Of a stretch of DNA of 64,000 bases, positions 18,441-26,457 are shown piece by piece. Every line of letters starts with the position of its first letter. Positions within the stretch are counted from its first letter, which is position 1. The stretch is from the NCBI GenBank assembly GCA_964611435.1, contig CAZSXT010000005.1, positions 62,001 to 126,000 of the forward strand. Reading direction: 5' to 3'. The notes beneath the pieces were generated by a model. The model was not told where the DNA came from. It searched no databases and saw only the letters and a list, made by a program, of their open reading frames with translations. Position numbers and translations under genes: made by a program. Source of the stretch: JAYPHU01 sp964611435 (lineage in GTDB: Bacteria > Pseudomonadota > Alphaproteobacteria > Rhodospirillales > UBA2165).

Positions 18441-19708
18441 CGCTCCACCGTTCGGCTTTTTGACCACGCGCCGCGCGTATCGAGTGTTGGCGTATCCGCC
18501 GGTATCTGATCTGGAACAGCCGCAAACTCCCGATGATCGGTCAACAGGATAACCACTCCGGCTTGATCCAAACCCGCATCCAGAGATACCAGTTCGACAT
18601 TGCCACATACGTCAAGGTCGCCGGGGAGTTGATCGATATGCGGCTCAACCACGCGAAGCGTTCCCTGAAACTTGCCAGCCAACGTCTTAACGATCTCAAC
18701 CGACGGGCTTTCTCTCAAATCGTCGATGTCGGCTTTGTAGGCAAGTCCGAGACAGGCGATCGTTTTGGCATTTGCATCTGCGGCCAGCTGTAGCGTTTTG
18801 CTGACAATCGTGTACGGTTTGCGATCATTCACATTCCGGGCGGTTTGTAGCAGCGGGGTATGATCTGGCGCGGAATCCACAATGAACCAGGGATCAACGG
18901 CAATACAATGGCCGCCCACACCCGGTCCGGGTTTCAATATTTCCACCCGGGGATGCCGGTTAGCCAGTTGAATGACATCCCAAACATTGATCCCTAAATG
19001 CTCGCAAACCAGCGACATCTCGTTGGCGAAGGCGATATTCGTGTCACGGTAGGCATTTTCCGTCAATTTGACCAGTTCGGCTGTTCGGGCATCGGTCACG
19101 TGTATCCGGCCTTTAACAAACAGCCGGTAGAACTCGGCCGCGCGTTCGCTGCAGGACGGTGTGATGCCACCGATTACCCGGTCATTGTCAACAAGTTCTA
19201 TCAAGACCCGGCCCGGCAGGACCCGCTCCGGACTATGGGCGATGTAGATATCCGGTTTGCCGTCAGGGCCGTTCGGAAAGTGCAGGTCTCCTCTCAACGC
19301 CGCCAGCCAGGAAGAAATTTTTTCAGTTGTGCCGACCGGTGAGGTGGATTCCAGGATTACGAGATTTCCTTTCTCCAAAACTGGCGCAATACTCTCCGTT
19401 GCGGCCTGCAAGTAGGACAGATCAGGTGATTTCTTGTCATTGAATGGCGTCGGCACGGCAATCACAAAAACATCTGCGGGACGGGGTTCGTGGGTTGCCG
19501 TCAGCCGTCCGGAAGAGACGGCGCTCCTTACCAGAATGTCCAGATCCGGCTCTTCGATCGGCGTGTCGCCATTGCTGATCGCCGCGACCGTGGTATCGCT
19601 GGTATCCACGCCGATGACATCAATGCCGCGATTGGCGATCACGGCGGCTGCCGGCAGGCCCACATATCCTAGTCCAATGACGCTGACGGTTTTTATCGCC
19701 TCAGGCAC
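18437..19708 (-). CDS. wecC: UDP-N-acetyl-D-mannosamine dehydrogenase
   Basis: A 423-residue nucleotide-sugar dehydrogenase of the UDP-Glc/GDP-Man dehydrogenase family. The N-terminal GLGYVGLPAAAVIA binds NAD. The catalytic Cys lies in GPGVGGHCIAVDPWF, the form characteristic of WecC-type enzymes. Its position 8 nt inside the end of wecB supports oxidation of UDP-ManNAc to UDP-ManNAcA by two NAD-dependent steps. A UDP-GlcNAc 6-dehydrogenase activity (WbpA-like) cannot be excluded. Its uronic-acid product is a plausible acceptor for the two AsnB-type amidotransferases of the locus. Confidence 0.9.
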   Translation of the reverse strand: MPEAIKTVSVIGLGYVGLPAAAVIANRGIDVIGVDTSDTTVAAISNGDTPIEEPDLDILVRSAVSSGRLTATHEPRPADVFVIAVPTPFNDKKSPDLSYLQAATESIAPVLEKGNLVILESTSPVGTTEKISSWLAALRGDLHFPNGPDGKPDIYIAHSPERVLPGRVLIELVDNDRVIGGITPSCSERAAEFYRLFVKGRIHVTDARTAELVKLTENAYRDTNIAFANEMSLVCEHLGINVWDVIQLANRHPRVEILKPGPGVGGHCIAVDPWFIVDSAPDHTPLLQTARNVNDRKPYTIVSKTLQLAADANAKTIACLGLAYKADIDDLRESPSVEIVKTLAGKFQGTLRVVEPHIDQLPGDLDVCGNVELVSLDAGLDQAGVVILLTDHREFAAVPDQIPADTPTLDTRGAWSKSRTVER

Positions 19709-20816
19709 TCGTCAATATCTCCGTAATTCTGGCGGCGGCCTTGCCATCGCCATAAGGATTATGGGCGCGGCTCATGTGTTCATATGCCTGATCATCGTCC
19801 AACAGTCGATTGGTTTCCGCCACGATTTTCTCAGGATTGGTGCCGACCAGCCGAACCGTGCCGGCCTCGACCGCTTCGGGGCGTTCGGTGACGTCCCGCA
19901 TAACCAGCACCGGTCTGCCGAGCGATGGGGCTTCTTCCTGGATTCCGCCGGAATCGGTGACGATGAGGTGGGCCTTCTTCAGCAAACTGACAAAGGGCAG
20001 ATAGTCCAAGGGAGGACTCAGCAAAATATTCTCTAGGCCGCCCAACTGGCTCTGGACCACCGGTTGAACATTGGGATTGAGGTGAACGGGATATAAAATT
20101 TGTACATCATCGCGATCGGCGATCCGGGCGAGGGCCCGGCAAATATTGTCGAACCCCGCCCCAAAGTTCTCCCGCCGGTGTCCGGTCACCAGGATCAAGC
20201 GTTTAGTCTCATCCAACCGCGGGGTGGCGTCAGCTGCCAAGCGAGCAAGTTCGGCATCCGAATCCAAGCGCTCCGAAATATGCAGGAGCGCATCCACCAC
20301 CGTGTTGCCAGTAACGTGGACACTGTCCGCGTCCGCACCGGCATTCAACAAATTGTCCCGCGCACCTTCGGTGGGCGCGAACAAAAGTGTACTGAGATTA
20401 TCAGCCAACCGCCGGTTCATTTCCTCCGGCCAGGGGGCATAAATGTTTCCTGTTCGAAGGCCGGCCTCGACATGGGCCACCGGAATTTTCTGATAATATG
20501 CGGCCAACGCGGCCGCAAAGGTAGTGGCGGTATCGCCATGAACCAGCACCCAATCCGGCTTTGTCTCGGCGAGGACTTTTTCCATACCCGTTAAAACTTC
20601 GGTGGTGATATGGGTCAGGCCCTGGTTGTTCTTCATGATGTCCAGGTCAAATTGCGGCGCGATCTCGAAAAGTTTCAAAACCTGGTCCAGCATCTCACGG
20701 TGTTGCGCGGTCACACAGACCAGCGACTGCACGCCATGCGCCTTCTCCAGGGCTTTTACCACCGGCGCCATTTTTATGGCCTCCGGCCGTGTGCCGAATA
20801 CGGATAAAGCTTTCAT
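19701..20816 (-). CDS. wecB: UDP-N-acetylglucosamine 2-epimerase (non-hydrolysing)
   Basis: A 371-residue epimerase that interconverts UDP-GlcNAc and UDP-ManNAc. The motifs are FGTRPEAIKMAPV at the N-terminus, VHGDTATTFA, HVEAGLRTGN, and the C-terminal TDSGGIQEEAPSLGRPVLVMRD segment, all hallmarks of the WecB/MnaA family. It is the first gene of the minus-strand sugar-nucleotide operon, and its promoter should lie in the 200-bp region 20820-21025. Product flow to wecC (overlapping start) gives UDP-ManNAcA. Confidence 0.94.
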   Translation of the reverse strand: MKALSVFGTRPEAIKMAPVVKALEKAHGVQSLVCVTAQHREMLDQVLKLFEIAPQFDLDIMKNNQGLTHITTEVLTGMEKVLAETKPDWVLVHGDTATTFAAALAAYYQKIPVAHVEAGLRTGNIYAPWPEEMNRRLADNLSTLLFAPTEGARDNLLNAGADADSVHVTGNTVVDALLHISERLDSDAELARLAADATPRLDETKRLILVTGHRRENFGAGFDNICRALARIADRDDVQILYPVHLNPNVQPVVQSQLGGLENILLSPPLDYLPFVSLLKKAHLIVTDSGGIQEEAPSLGRPVLVMRDVTERPEAVEAGTVRLVGTNPEKIVAETNRLLDDDQAYEHMSRAHNPYGDGKAAARITEILTSA

Positions 20817-20819
20817 TTA

Positions 20820-21025
20820 AAAGCGGAATTCCTCGGGCTCTTCATCACCGAACCAGTGTAGATGATTGAATATAGGTCCGGGGACTGATCGGCAAGTGTC
20901 GGGCAGTTTCCTGTGTGACACATGCCGCTTTAAGTAAAGATTAACCGATATTGTTCCAAATCCAGTGACGGGGTACTCTACTCAATATCATCCATCAAAT
21001 TCCATCGCTGGAAGCTGGCTCCGGG
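20820..21025. other. Divergent intergenic region between wecB and the PDZ gene
   Basis: This 206-bp AT-richer stretch must hold the promoters of the sugar-nucleotide operon (minus) and of the PDZ protein (plus). I see an odd-length inverted repeat, TGTGT-G-ACACA, at 20912-20922, and an AT-rich run around 20930-20960. No confident -35/-10 pair was recognised on either strand, and no coding capacity is apparent. Confidence 0.45.
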
Positions 21026-21739
21026 ATGCCTGGGAAAATTAGGTTGATCGCAAATGTACTTGTTCTGGCCGGGCTCTTTGCTCTGTGGGCGGAACCGGTT
21101 CGTGCGGAACCGGGGTTTGTCGGACTTCAGGTTCAGGGCATGGACGCCAAGGTCGCTAAGGCATTGGGACTGCGGTCACCGAGCGGGGTGTTGATCAAGG
21201 ATGTGGCTGTCGGAGAACCAGGCGCGATTGCGGGCTTGCGCCGGGGAGATGTGATCACCCGGTTTAACGGTAAAACCATTCGCCAGTTCAAGGATTTGTT
21301 GACTGCCGTCTCCAAGACAGACCCCCGAGAGGGTGTCGATGTCGAAGTTCAGCGTCAGGGCAAAACCGTTAAGGTGGAAATGGAACTCACGCCGCGCCCA
21401 AGCCAGTGGAAAGTCAAACGCGACGCATTCCATAATTTTCCGGCTCTTGGATTCACTGTGGCGGCGTTGACCGAGAAAGTTCGCAAACGCTTTTCCATAC
21501 GTTGGGGATCAATCGGGTTGGCCGTTACGATTGTTTCCGAAAATGGGATCGTCGGAAAGAGCAACGGGCTCCGTCCGGGCGAAGTGATTATTCAGGCAAA
21601 TCTGAAAGACCTCTGGCATCCCCGGCATCTGACACGCCAGATTCAAGAAGTAAAGAAAGCCGGCAGAGACTCTATTCTGCTGCTGGTGGAGGGTGCAGGC
21701 GGCTATCGCTACACGTTGATGCCGCTGAAAAAAGGCTAA
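21026..21739 (+). CDS. Exported PDZ-domain protein without a protease domain
   Basis: A 237-residue protein with an N-terminal signal peptide (hydrophobic residues about 6-22, then PVRAEP) and a likely cleavage after VRA. The mature part begins with a classic DegP-type PDZ domain: GLQVQGMDAKVAKALGL, then SGVLIKDV, PGAIAGLRRGDVI and NGKTI. A second, weaker PDZ-like module follows at about residues 140-230, with GLAVTIVS and SNGLRPGEVIIQ. No trypsin-like domain is present, so it looks like the C-terminal half of an HtrA protein used as a stand-alone periplasmic adaptor or chaperone. It is convergent with the DsbA-like gene, 9 nt away. Confidence 0.82.
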   Translation: MPGKIRLIANVLVLAGLFALWAEPVRAEPGFVGLQVQGMDAKVAKALGLRSPSGVLIKDVAVGEPGAIAGLRRGDVITRFNGKTIRQFKDLLTAVSKTDPREGVDVEVQRQGKTVKVEMELTPRPSQWKVKRDAFHNFPALGFTVAALTEKVRKRFSIRWGSIGLAVTIVSENGIVGKSNGLRPGEVIIQANLKDLWHPRHLTRQIQEVKKAGRDSILLLVEGAGGYRYTLMPLKKG

Positions 21740-21748
21740 GCGAGGCCT

Positions 21749-22510
21749 CTACTGTTTGTCTCGAACATCCGCGACCGTATTTTGAAGCCTTGATAAATCA
21801 ACGGCGCCGGGAATCAGCGTGTTGCCGATGACAAAGGCCGGTGTGCCCCGGATACCGATCTGCTCGGCCAAACGGACATTGCGTTTAAGTTCCTCTTCGA
21901 CTTTTGGGTGCTGCATGTCTTTGGCAATTTTTGCCGGGTCCAACCCGGCATTCCTGGCTAAACGGAGTATGCGCCGTTCAGACAAGTTGCCTTGGGCCTG
22001 CATCAGAGCCGTGTGATAGGCGACATACTTGCCTTTATCCTGCCGCCAAGCCGCCAGTGCGGCCCGGGCCGCCATTTCGGATTCGGGGGAGAGAATGGGC
22101 AGCTCCTTGAAAACGTACCGAAGGTTTTTATCCTGCTCCAAAAGCGCGATGACTTCCGGCAGCACTTTCTTGCAGTAGCCGCAGCGGTAGTCGAAAAATT
22201 CCACGATGGTCACGTCCCCATCCGGATTGCCGCCGACGGGTGATGTCGGTTGTTTGGTCAGCTGGTTTTGCAAACGAGAGATCGCCGCCGAGACCCGCTC
22301 TTCCTCATCCTGGCGTTCCTGTTGTTTCAGTATTTCGATCGCTTCGAGAATGATCCGTGGATTTTGACGGATATAGTCGCCAATCAGCTTTTCCACTTCT
22401 TCTTTTTGAACCGGAGTGAGAGAGGAGGATGATTTTTGGGCGCGGGCGTCAAACAGCGTCACGGCGAGGGCCATGGAGAAGATGACGGCGGTTAAAATTG
22501 CGTGGCGCAT
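21749..22510 (-). CDS. DsbA-family thiol:disulfide oxidoreductase
   Basis: A 253-residue exported thioredoxin-fold protein. The signal peptide MRHAILTAVIFSMALAV ends near DARAQ. A coiled, Gln/Glu-rich N-terminal region (about residues 28-85, with QNPRIILEAIEIL) precedes the thioredoxin fold (VTIVEFFDYRCGYCKKVLPEV) with active-site Cys-Gly-Tyr-Cys. GTPAFVIG carries the cis-Pro. This layout matches the Com1/ScsC/DsbG-like group common in alphaproteobacteria. The start is ATG 22510, in agreement with the signal peptide; a longer in-frame extension to 22588 is unlikely. It forms or isomerises disulfides in exported proteins. Confidence 0.9.
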   Translation of the reverse strand: MRHAILTAVIFSMALAVTLFDARAQKSSSSLTPVQKEEVEKLIGDYIRQNPRIILEAIEILKQQERQDEEERVSAAISRLQNQLTKQPTSPVGGNPDGDVTIVEFFDYRCGYCKKVLPEVIALLEQDKNLRYVFKELPILSPESEMAARAALAAWRQDKGKYVAYHTALMQAQGNLSERRILRLARNAGLDPAKIAKDMQHPKVEEELKRNVRLAEQIGIRGTPAFVIGNTLIPGAVDLSRLQNTVADVRDKQ

Positions 22511-22618
22511 GTGATGCCTCGAAGGAATATTCTTGTCTGTAGGAGAAGGTAGCACCGGGGGCGCTAAGCCGCGATCAGTTTCCTGCAAATAGGAGGTGGC
22601 TCACGAATATATGACCGG

Positions 22619-23374
22619 TCATCGATACAGAACAATATCCGAAAATTGAAGAGACGAGGGCGCACTACCGCCGTCAGCTGTGGCCACAAAGCCGACGAAC
22701 ATAATTTTGGTGTCCGCGTGGTCATCACGGGGCCAGGCGTCGCGGTACAGGCGGCCGATATCAACGTTTTCCTCATACCATTCATCGCTCGAATTTCGGA
22801 TGGAGCGGACGATCATTCGGGCAGAGCGCGGTTCTTTGTCCACTGCGCCGGCTTGTTCCGTTTCACCGCCCCAACTAAGGGCGATGAGGCGGTCGTGAGG
22901 TGGAATTTTCTGCCCCAGGAAGGCAAAAAACTCGCCGCCCCAACTTCGGCTTGTCGGGTCTCCCCCGTAAAACCCGATGAGCAAACTGACCTTTGACCGC
23001 TTTTTGGCGCCAGGTGACCTGGTCCAAGACCAGCTCAGAAACGGTGACGCCAAAAGTTCAGCATTGACGCGCCTGATAAAGAAGAAGTCCACCGGCCCTG
23101 GCGTGACCTTGATTGCCGGCGATGCATCGACGGAAACGACTTCAAGATGGTCTTCCAATTTGTTCTCATTGAGCCCCACACCGATCCAGTCGCCGGGAAG
23201 GTCGCGGAGACTAAAACCGCTGGTGGGGCCGAAAACTTCCAACTGACCTTCAGGTGATATGTCCGCACGCTGCAGGACACATCCGGACAAAGCAGTGACC
23301 ATCGGGGCGAGTATCAGCACCGCCATCGCGCCAAACCTGATACGTGCAGATATTCTGAACATAAAATCCGCCAT
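22619..23374 (-). CDS. Putative lipoprotein, DUF3047-like
   Basis: A 251-residue protein with a lipoprotein signal: a hydrophobic stretch (MAVLILAPMVTAL) followed by the lipobox LSGC with Cys at about residue 32. The mature sequence has paired aromatic and charged segments such as FFFIRRVNAEL, LSWSWTR, VSLLIGFYGG and DIGRLYRDAWPRDD. Together with the last strand, KIMFVGFVATADG, these match the DUF3047 pattern as I remember it. The function of that family is not known. It lies in an envelope-maintenance neighbourhood between a DsbA-like protein and an M48 protease, all on the minus strand, and may be co-transcribed with them. Confidence 0.7.
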   Translation of the reverse strand: MADFMFRISARIRFGAMAVLILAPMVTALSGCVLQRADISPEGQLEVFGPTSGFSLRDLPGDWIGVGLNENKLEDHLEVVSVDASPAIKVTPGPVDFFFIRRVNAELLASPFLSWSWTRSPGAKKRSKVSLLIGFYGGDPTSRSWGGEFFAFLGQKIPPHDRLIALSWGGETEQAGAVDKEPRSARMIVRSIRNSSDEWYEENVDIGRLYRDAWPRDDHADTKIMFVGFVATADGGSAPSSLQFSDIVLYR

Positions 23375-23422
23375 CACCACTCGCTTGACCGCGCTGCGTG
23401 CGCGGGCCGTTAACAGACTGTG

Positions 23423-24775
23423 TTAGCGCTTGTCCTGAAGATTCTTGGCCTGATTCACGATGTCTTCCGCACGAATCCAGTCAGGAGACCCGGACTTTAG
23501 CATTTTTTGGGCTCTTTCGGCGAGGCGGATCGCATCCTGGTTGCGGCCCCGGATAACGGCTTCTTCCGCCAAAGCAAGCGAGCTTTCCCCAAGCTGGTTT
23601 AATCGTCCATAAGCGATCCCGAGTTGACGCCACGCGAAACTGTTTCGGGGTTCCTCGTCCAGCGCCGCCTGTAGGTGCGGAATCGCCTGGCGGGTCAAAT
23701 TATCGTTTTGTTGTTCAATCAGTGACCGGGCCAGATCGACGCGCAACAGCGGTGCGTCGGGTTTCAGATTGACCGCTTGGCCGTACGATACCATGGCTTC
23801 CGCCACCCGCCCGCTTTCAAACAAAACCTGGCCCTTTAAATCGTACAGGTAGACGTCTTTTGGATTTTCCCGAATCAACTCGTCAACAGTGGTTAGGGCT
23901 CTCTCAGGATTTGGCATTTTATGATAGGCGATGGCCCGCGCGTATCTTGCCGAGAAAGACCTGTCGCTGGCCGGGAACCGGCGCAGGGTCAGGGCCGGCC
24001 GTTGGAGAAAGCCGATCAGCTTGGCCCGCATGCGGGTATGCTGTATCTCGAATTCCCTGCTGACCGGCGCATCGGCAAAGCGTGATCTTTCAAGCTGGTG
24101 GCGAACCGTATCGAGCCGCTCCCGTCCAAGCGGGTGTGTCCTGACATAAGGGTCTTGCTGGGCGTGGCTCAGTAAATCCTGATCACCCAGGATTTCGAGA
24201 AATTCCAAAATGCCTTTTGCCGACTGTCCAGTCCGCTCCAAGTATTGCAGTCCCAGCCGGTCGGCGATGGTTTCCTGCTGGCGGGAAAATGAAAGCAGTT
24301 CTCGCGTTGCTAAATGTTGTCCGCCTAAGGCGATGGCGCTTCCTACATCGGGACGACCGCCTAGAACGGCAACGGCGCCTCCGGCAATGGCGCCCAGGAT
24401 TGAGGTGACGCCGGCGTCCTTGGATTCGCCGATGATCTTAATCAGGTGCCCGCCGGCAATGTGGCCAATTTCGTGAGAGAGTACGCCGATTACCTGCAGG
24501 GCATTTTTACTCTGCATCAAAAGACCGGTGTGGATGAAGATATTGGGCCCGCCTGCGACGAAGGCGTTAAGCTCTGGGTCCTCAATCAAAAAAATGCGTA
24601 AGGAGGCAGGGTCCAGGTTTGCGGCGCGCATGAGTGGCGTTGCGTATCCGCGAATGGTAGATTCGATTTCTGTATCTCTGATGTAGGTCCTGGATTTTGC
24701 CCAACCCTCGCTGTAAACCAGGGCTGCCAGAACACAGAAATAGACAAAAACGATGATGCGCTTCAATTTATTCAC
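23423..24775 (-). CDS. M48-family periplasmic metalloprotease with TPR domain (BepA-like)
   Basis: A protein of about 450 residues. The N-terminal hydrophobic segment (IIVFVYFCVLAALVYS) is a signal peptide or anchor. The zinc motif HEIGH in VLSHEIGHIAGGH (about residues 104-112), followed by a downstream Glu in RQQETIADRLG, identifies an M48 peptidase. The C-terminal half (about residues 270-440) contains TPR repeats with ALTTVDEL, AMVSYGQAV and NSFAWRQLGIAYGRL. This architecture is that of BepA/YfgC, which assists or degrades outer-membrane proteins such as LptD. The start is GTG 24775 or TTG 24778, since no ATG is available. Its 5' end overlaps the divergent gene on the other strand. Confidence 0.88.
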   Translation of the reverse strand: MNKLKRIIVFVYFCVLAALVYSEGWAKSRTYIRDTEIESTIRGYATPLMRAANLDPASLRIFLIEDPELNAFVAGGPNIFIHTGLLMQSKNALQVIGVLSHEIGHIAGGHLIKIIGESKDAGVTSILGAIAGGAVAVLGGRPDVGSAIALGGQHLATRELLSFSRQQETIADRLGLQYLERTGQSAKGILEFLEILGDQDLLSHAQQDPYVRTHPLGRERLDTVRHQLERSRFADAPVSREFEIQHTRMRAKLIGFLQRPALTLRRFPASDRSFSARYARAIAYHKMPNPERALTTVDELIRENPKDVYLYDLKGQVLFESGRVAEAMVSYGQAVNLKPDAPLLRVDLARSLIEQQNDNLTRQAIPHLQAALDEEPRNSFAWRQLGIAYGRLNQLGESSLALAEEAVIRGRNQDAIRLAERAQKMLKSGSPDWIRAEDIVNQAKNLQDKR

Positions 24776-26453
24776 CAACAGGCTCTGGAATAGTCTCCGT
24801 CAAGGTAGGCACGTCAGCCGTCCCGGTCAATTGGCGGTGTTATTTCTGGCGGCGCTGCTGACCGGTTGTACCGGGAATGATGTCGAGGAGGGCAATGAGG
24901 GGTTTGTCGATGGATTCCTGGGCGGCGTCTCCGGAGATGAGCCAAGGGCGGTCCTTGAAGCACGGAAGATTCTCTCTTCGGGAGGAACCGCGGCCGACGC
25001 CGCAACAGCCATGTACTTCACCCTGGCTGTGACCATGCCGGCTTCCGCCAGTTTAGGCGGCGGAGGCGTTTGCATGGTCTACAACGCCAAAAGCAAAACG
25101 ATGGAGGCGCTCAGCTTTCTGAACCGGACACCGTCCAACATTCCGGCGTCGGCGACCCGGCCCAGTGCGGTGCCGGGAAATGCTCTGGGATTTTTTGCGC
25201 TTCACAGTCGCTACGGAAAATTCAACTGGGCTCGGCTGGTCGTCATCGGCGAGAAACTGGCCAGGTTCGGAACACAGGCCTCACGCGCCATGGTCAGGGA
25301 CTTACAGCCCGTGGCAGGGGCGCTCCTCCAGGACCCGGAAGCGCGGCGAGTGTTTATGACTCCGGGCGGGCAGATCCTGAAGGAGGGCGATTTCATGCGC
25401 CAGCCTGATCTGGCGAATGCGCTGTCCAATATTCGGGCCAACGGACCTGTGGATTTCTATCAGGGCAAGTACGCCAAATTCTTGGTTGATGCGGTTGCTA
25501 ACGCCGGCGGCTCGCTTTCCCTCGAAGACTTAAAGGCATTCAAGCCTATTTGGACCAAGACAGTGGCGCTACCCGTCGGCACGCTTCTTCGAAAGGACGC
25601 GTTGCATGTCCTGCCGCCGCCGACCGCAGGCGGCATTACGACCGGCCAAATTCTGGGCCAAATTATTGAGGCCGGCGGTTTTTCCGGCGCGGGCGAAGTG
25701 GAAAAGGCACATATGATCGCCGAAGCGTCTGCGGCGGCTTATGCCGACCGTCAGCGATGGCTGGCGCCGAACCTGACCAGCCATGTGCCCCCCGATCAAT
25801 TATTGCAATCGGGCCAGATCTCCCGTTTGCTGGCCGGCTACCAGTCGAACAAGCACAGAGACCCCCGGACCATTAATTCGGCGGTGAAGCAGATGCCCGA
25901 AAATCCGGCGGCCACGGGGTTTGTCGTTATTGATAATACGGGGATGGGCGTTGCCTGTTCACTGTCCCTTAATAACAGTTTCGGCACCGGGCGCATTGCG
26001 CCGGGCACCGGTATTGTGCTGGCGCCGGTGCCTCAGTCACCGGGCCGGTCCCCGGTTTCGCTCGCACCGATGATGGTTATCAATCAAAGTTCCCATCAGA
26101 TATTTGCTGCCGTTTCCGCGTCCGGCGGGGTCGTTGGACCGACGGCTGCCGCCAATGTCTTGGCCCGCGTCCTATTTGCCGGGGAGGATCTGGCCAAAGC
26201 CTTGAATGCGCCGCGCATTCATCATTCCGGTGCGCCGGACATAACCTATCATGAACAGACTCTGGGTGCTGAGGCCGTTTCTCGCCTGAACGGGATGGGG
26301 CACAAGATGACGGCCACGGGTGGTCTGGGACTGGTAAATATCGTCTCCTGCCCGGGGGGGGTGCCCCGTGATCCGGAAACGTGTGTCATCCGGCACGATC
26401 CTCGCGGCGCCGGGCTGAGCGCCGGTGCAACGGGCGTGGAAGTGTCGAATTGA
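24753..26453 (+). CDS. Gamma-glutamyltransferase-like lipoprotein with altered catalytic site
   Basis: A 566-residue Ntn-hydrolase-type protein. An N-terminal lipobox (LAALLTGC, Cys near residue 38) predicts a lipoprotein. The body follows the GGT fold: SSGGTAADAATAMYF, SLGGGGVCMVYN, then the large-subunit helices, and the small-subunit start at about residues 386-392 (AATGFVVID), with NNSFGTGRIAPGTGIVL after it. In E. coli GGT the autoprocessing nucleophile is the first Thr of TTHYSVVD. Aligned by the final Asp, the equivalent here is Ala387 with Thr388 next to it. It may be inactive, use the shifted Thr, or have another role. Its start overlaps the divergent M48 gene by about 25 nt. Confidence 0.82.
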   Translation: MMRFNLFTNRLWNSLRQGRHVSRPGQLAVLFLAALLTGCTGNDVEEGNEGFVDGFLGGVSGDEPRAVLEARKILSSGGTAADAATAMYFTLAVTMPASASLGGGGVCMVYNAKSKTMEALSFLNRTPSNIPASATRPSAVPGNALGFFALHSRYGKFNWARLVVIGEKLARFGTQASRAMVRDLQPVAGALLQDPEARRVFMTPGGQILKEGDFMRQPDLANALSNIRANGPVDFYQGKYAKFLVDAVANAGGSLSLEDLKAFKPIWTKTVALPVGTLLRKDALHVLPPPTAGGITTGQILGQIIEAGGFSGAGEVEKAHMIAEASAAAYADRQRWLAPNLTSHVPPDQLLQSGQISRLLAGYQSNKHRDPRTINSAVKQMPENPAATGFVVIDNTGMGVACSLSLNNSFGTGRIAPGTGIVLAPVPQSPGRSPVSLAPMMVINQSSHQIFAAVSASGGVVGPTAAANVLARVLFAGEDLAKALNAPRIHHSGAPDITYHEQTLGAEAVSRLNGMGHKMTATGGLGLVNIVSCPGGVPRDPETCVIRHDPRGAGLSAGATGVEVSN

Positions 26454-26457
26454 TCTC

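Noticed and set aside
17392..18608. Longer gmd product starting at 18608
   Set aside because: The extra 56 residues lie inside wecC, have no similarity to Gmd, and a good ribosome site precedes ATG 18440.
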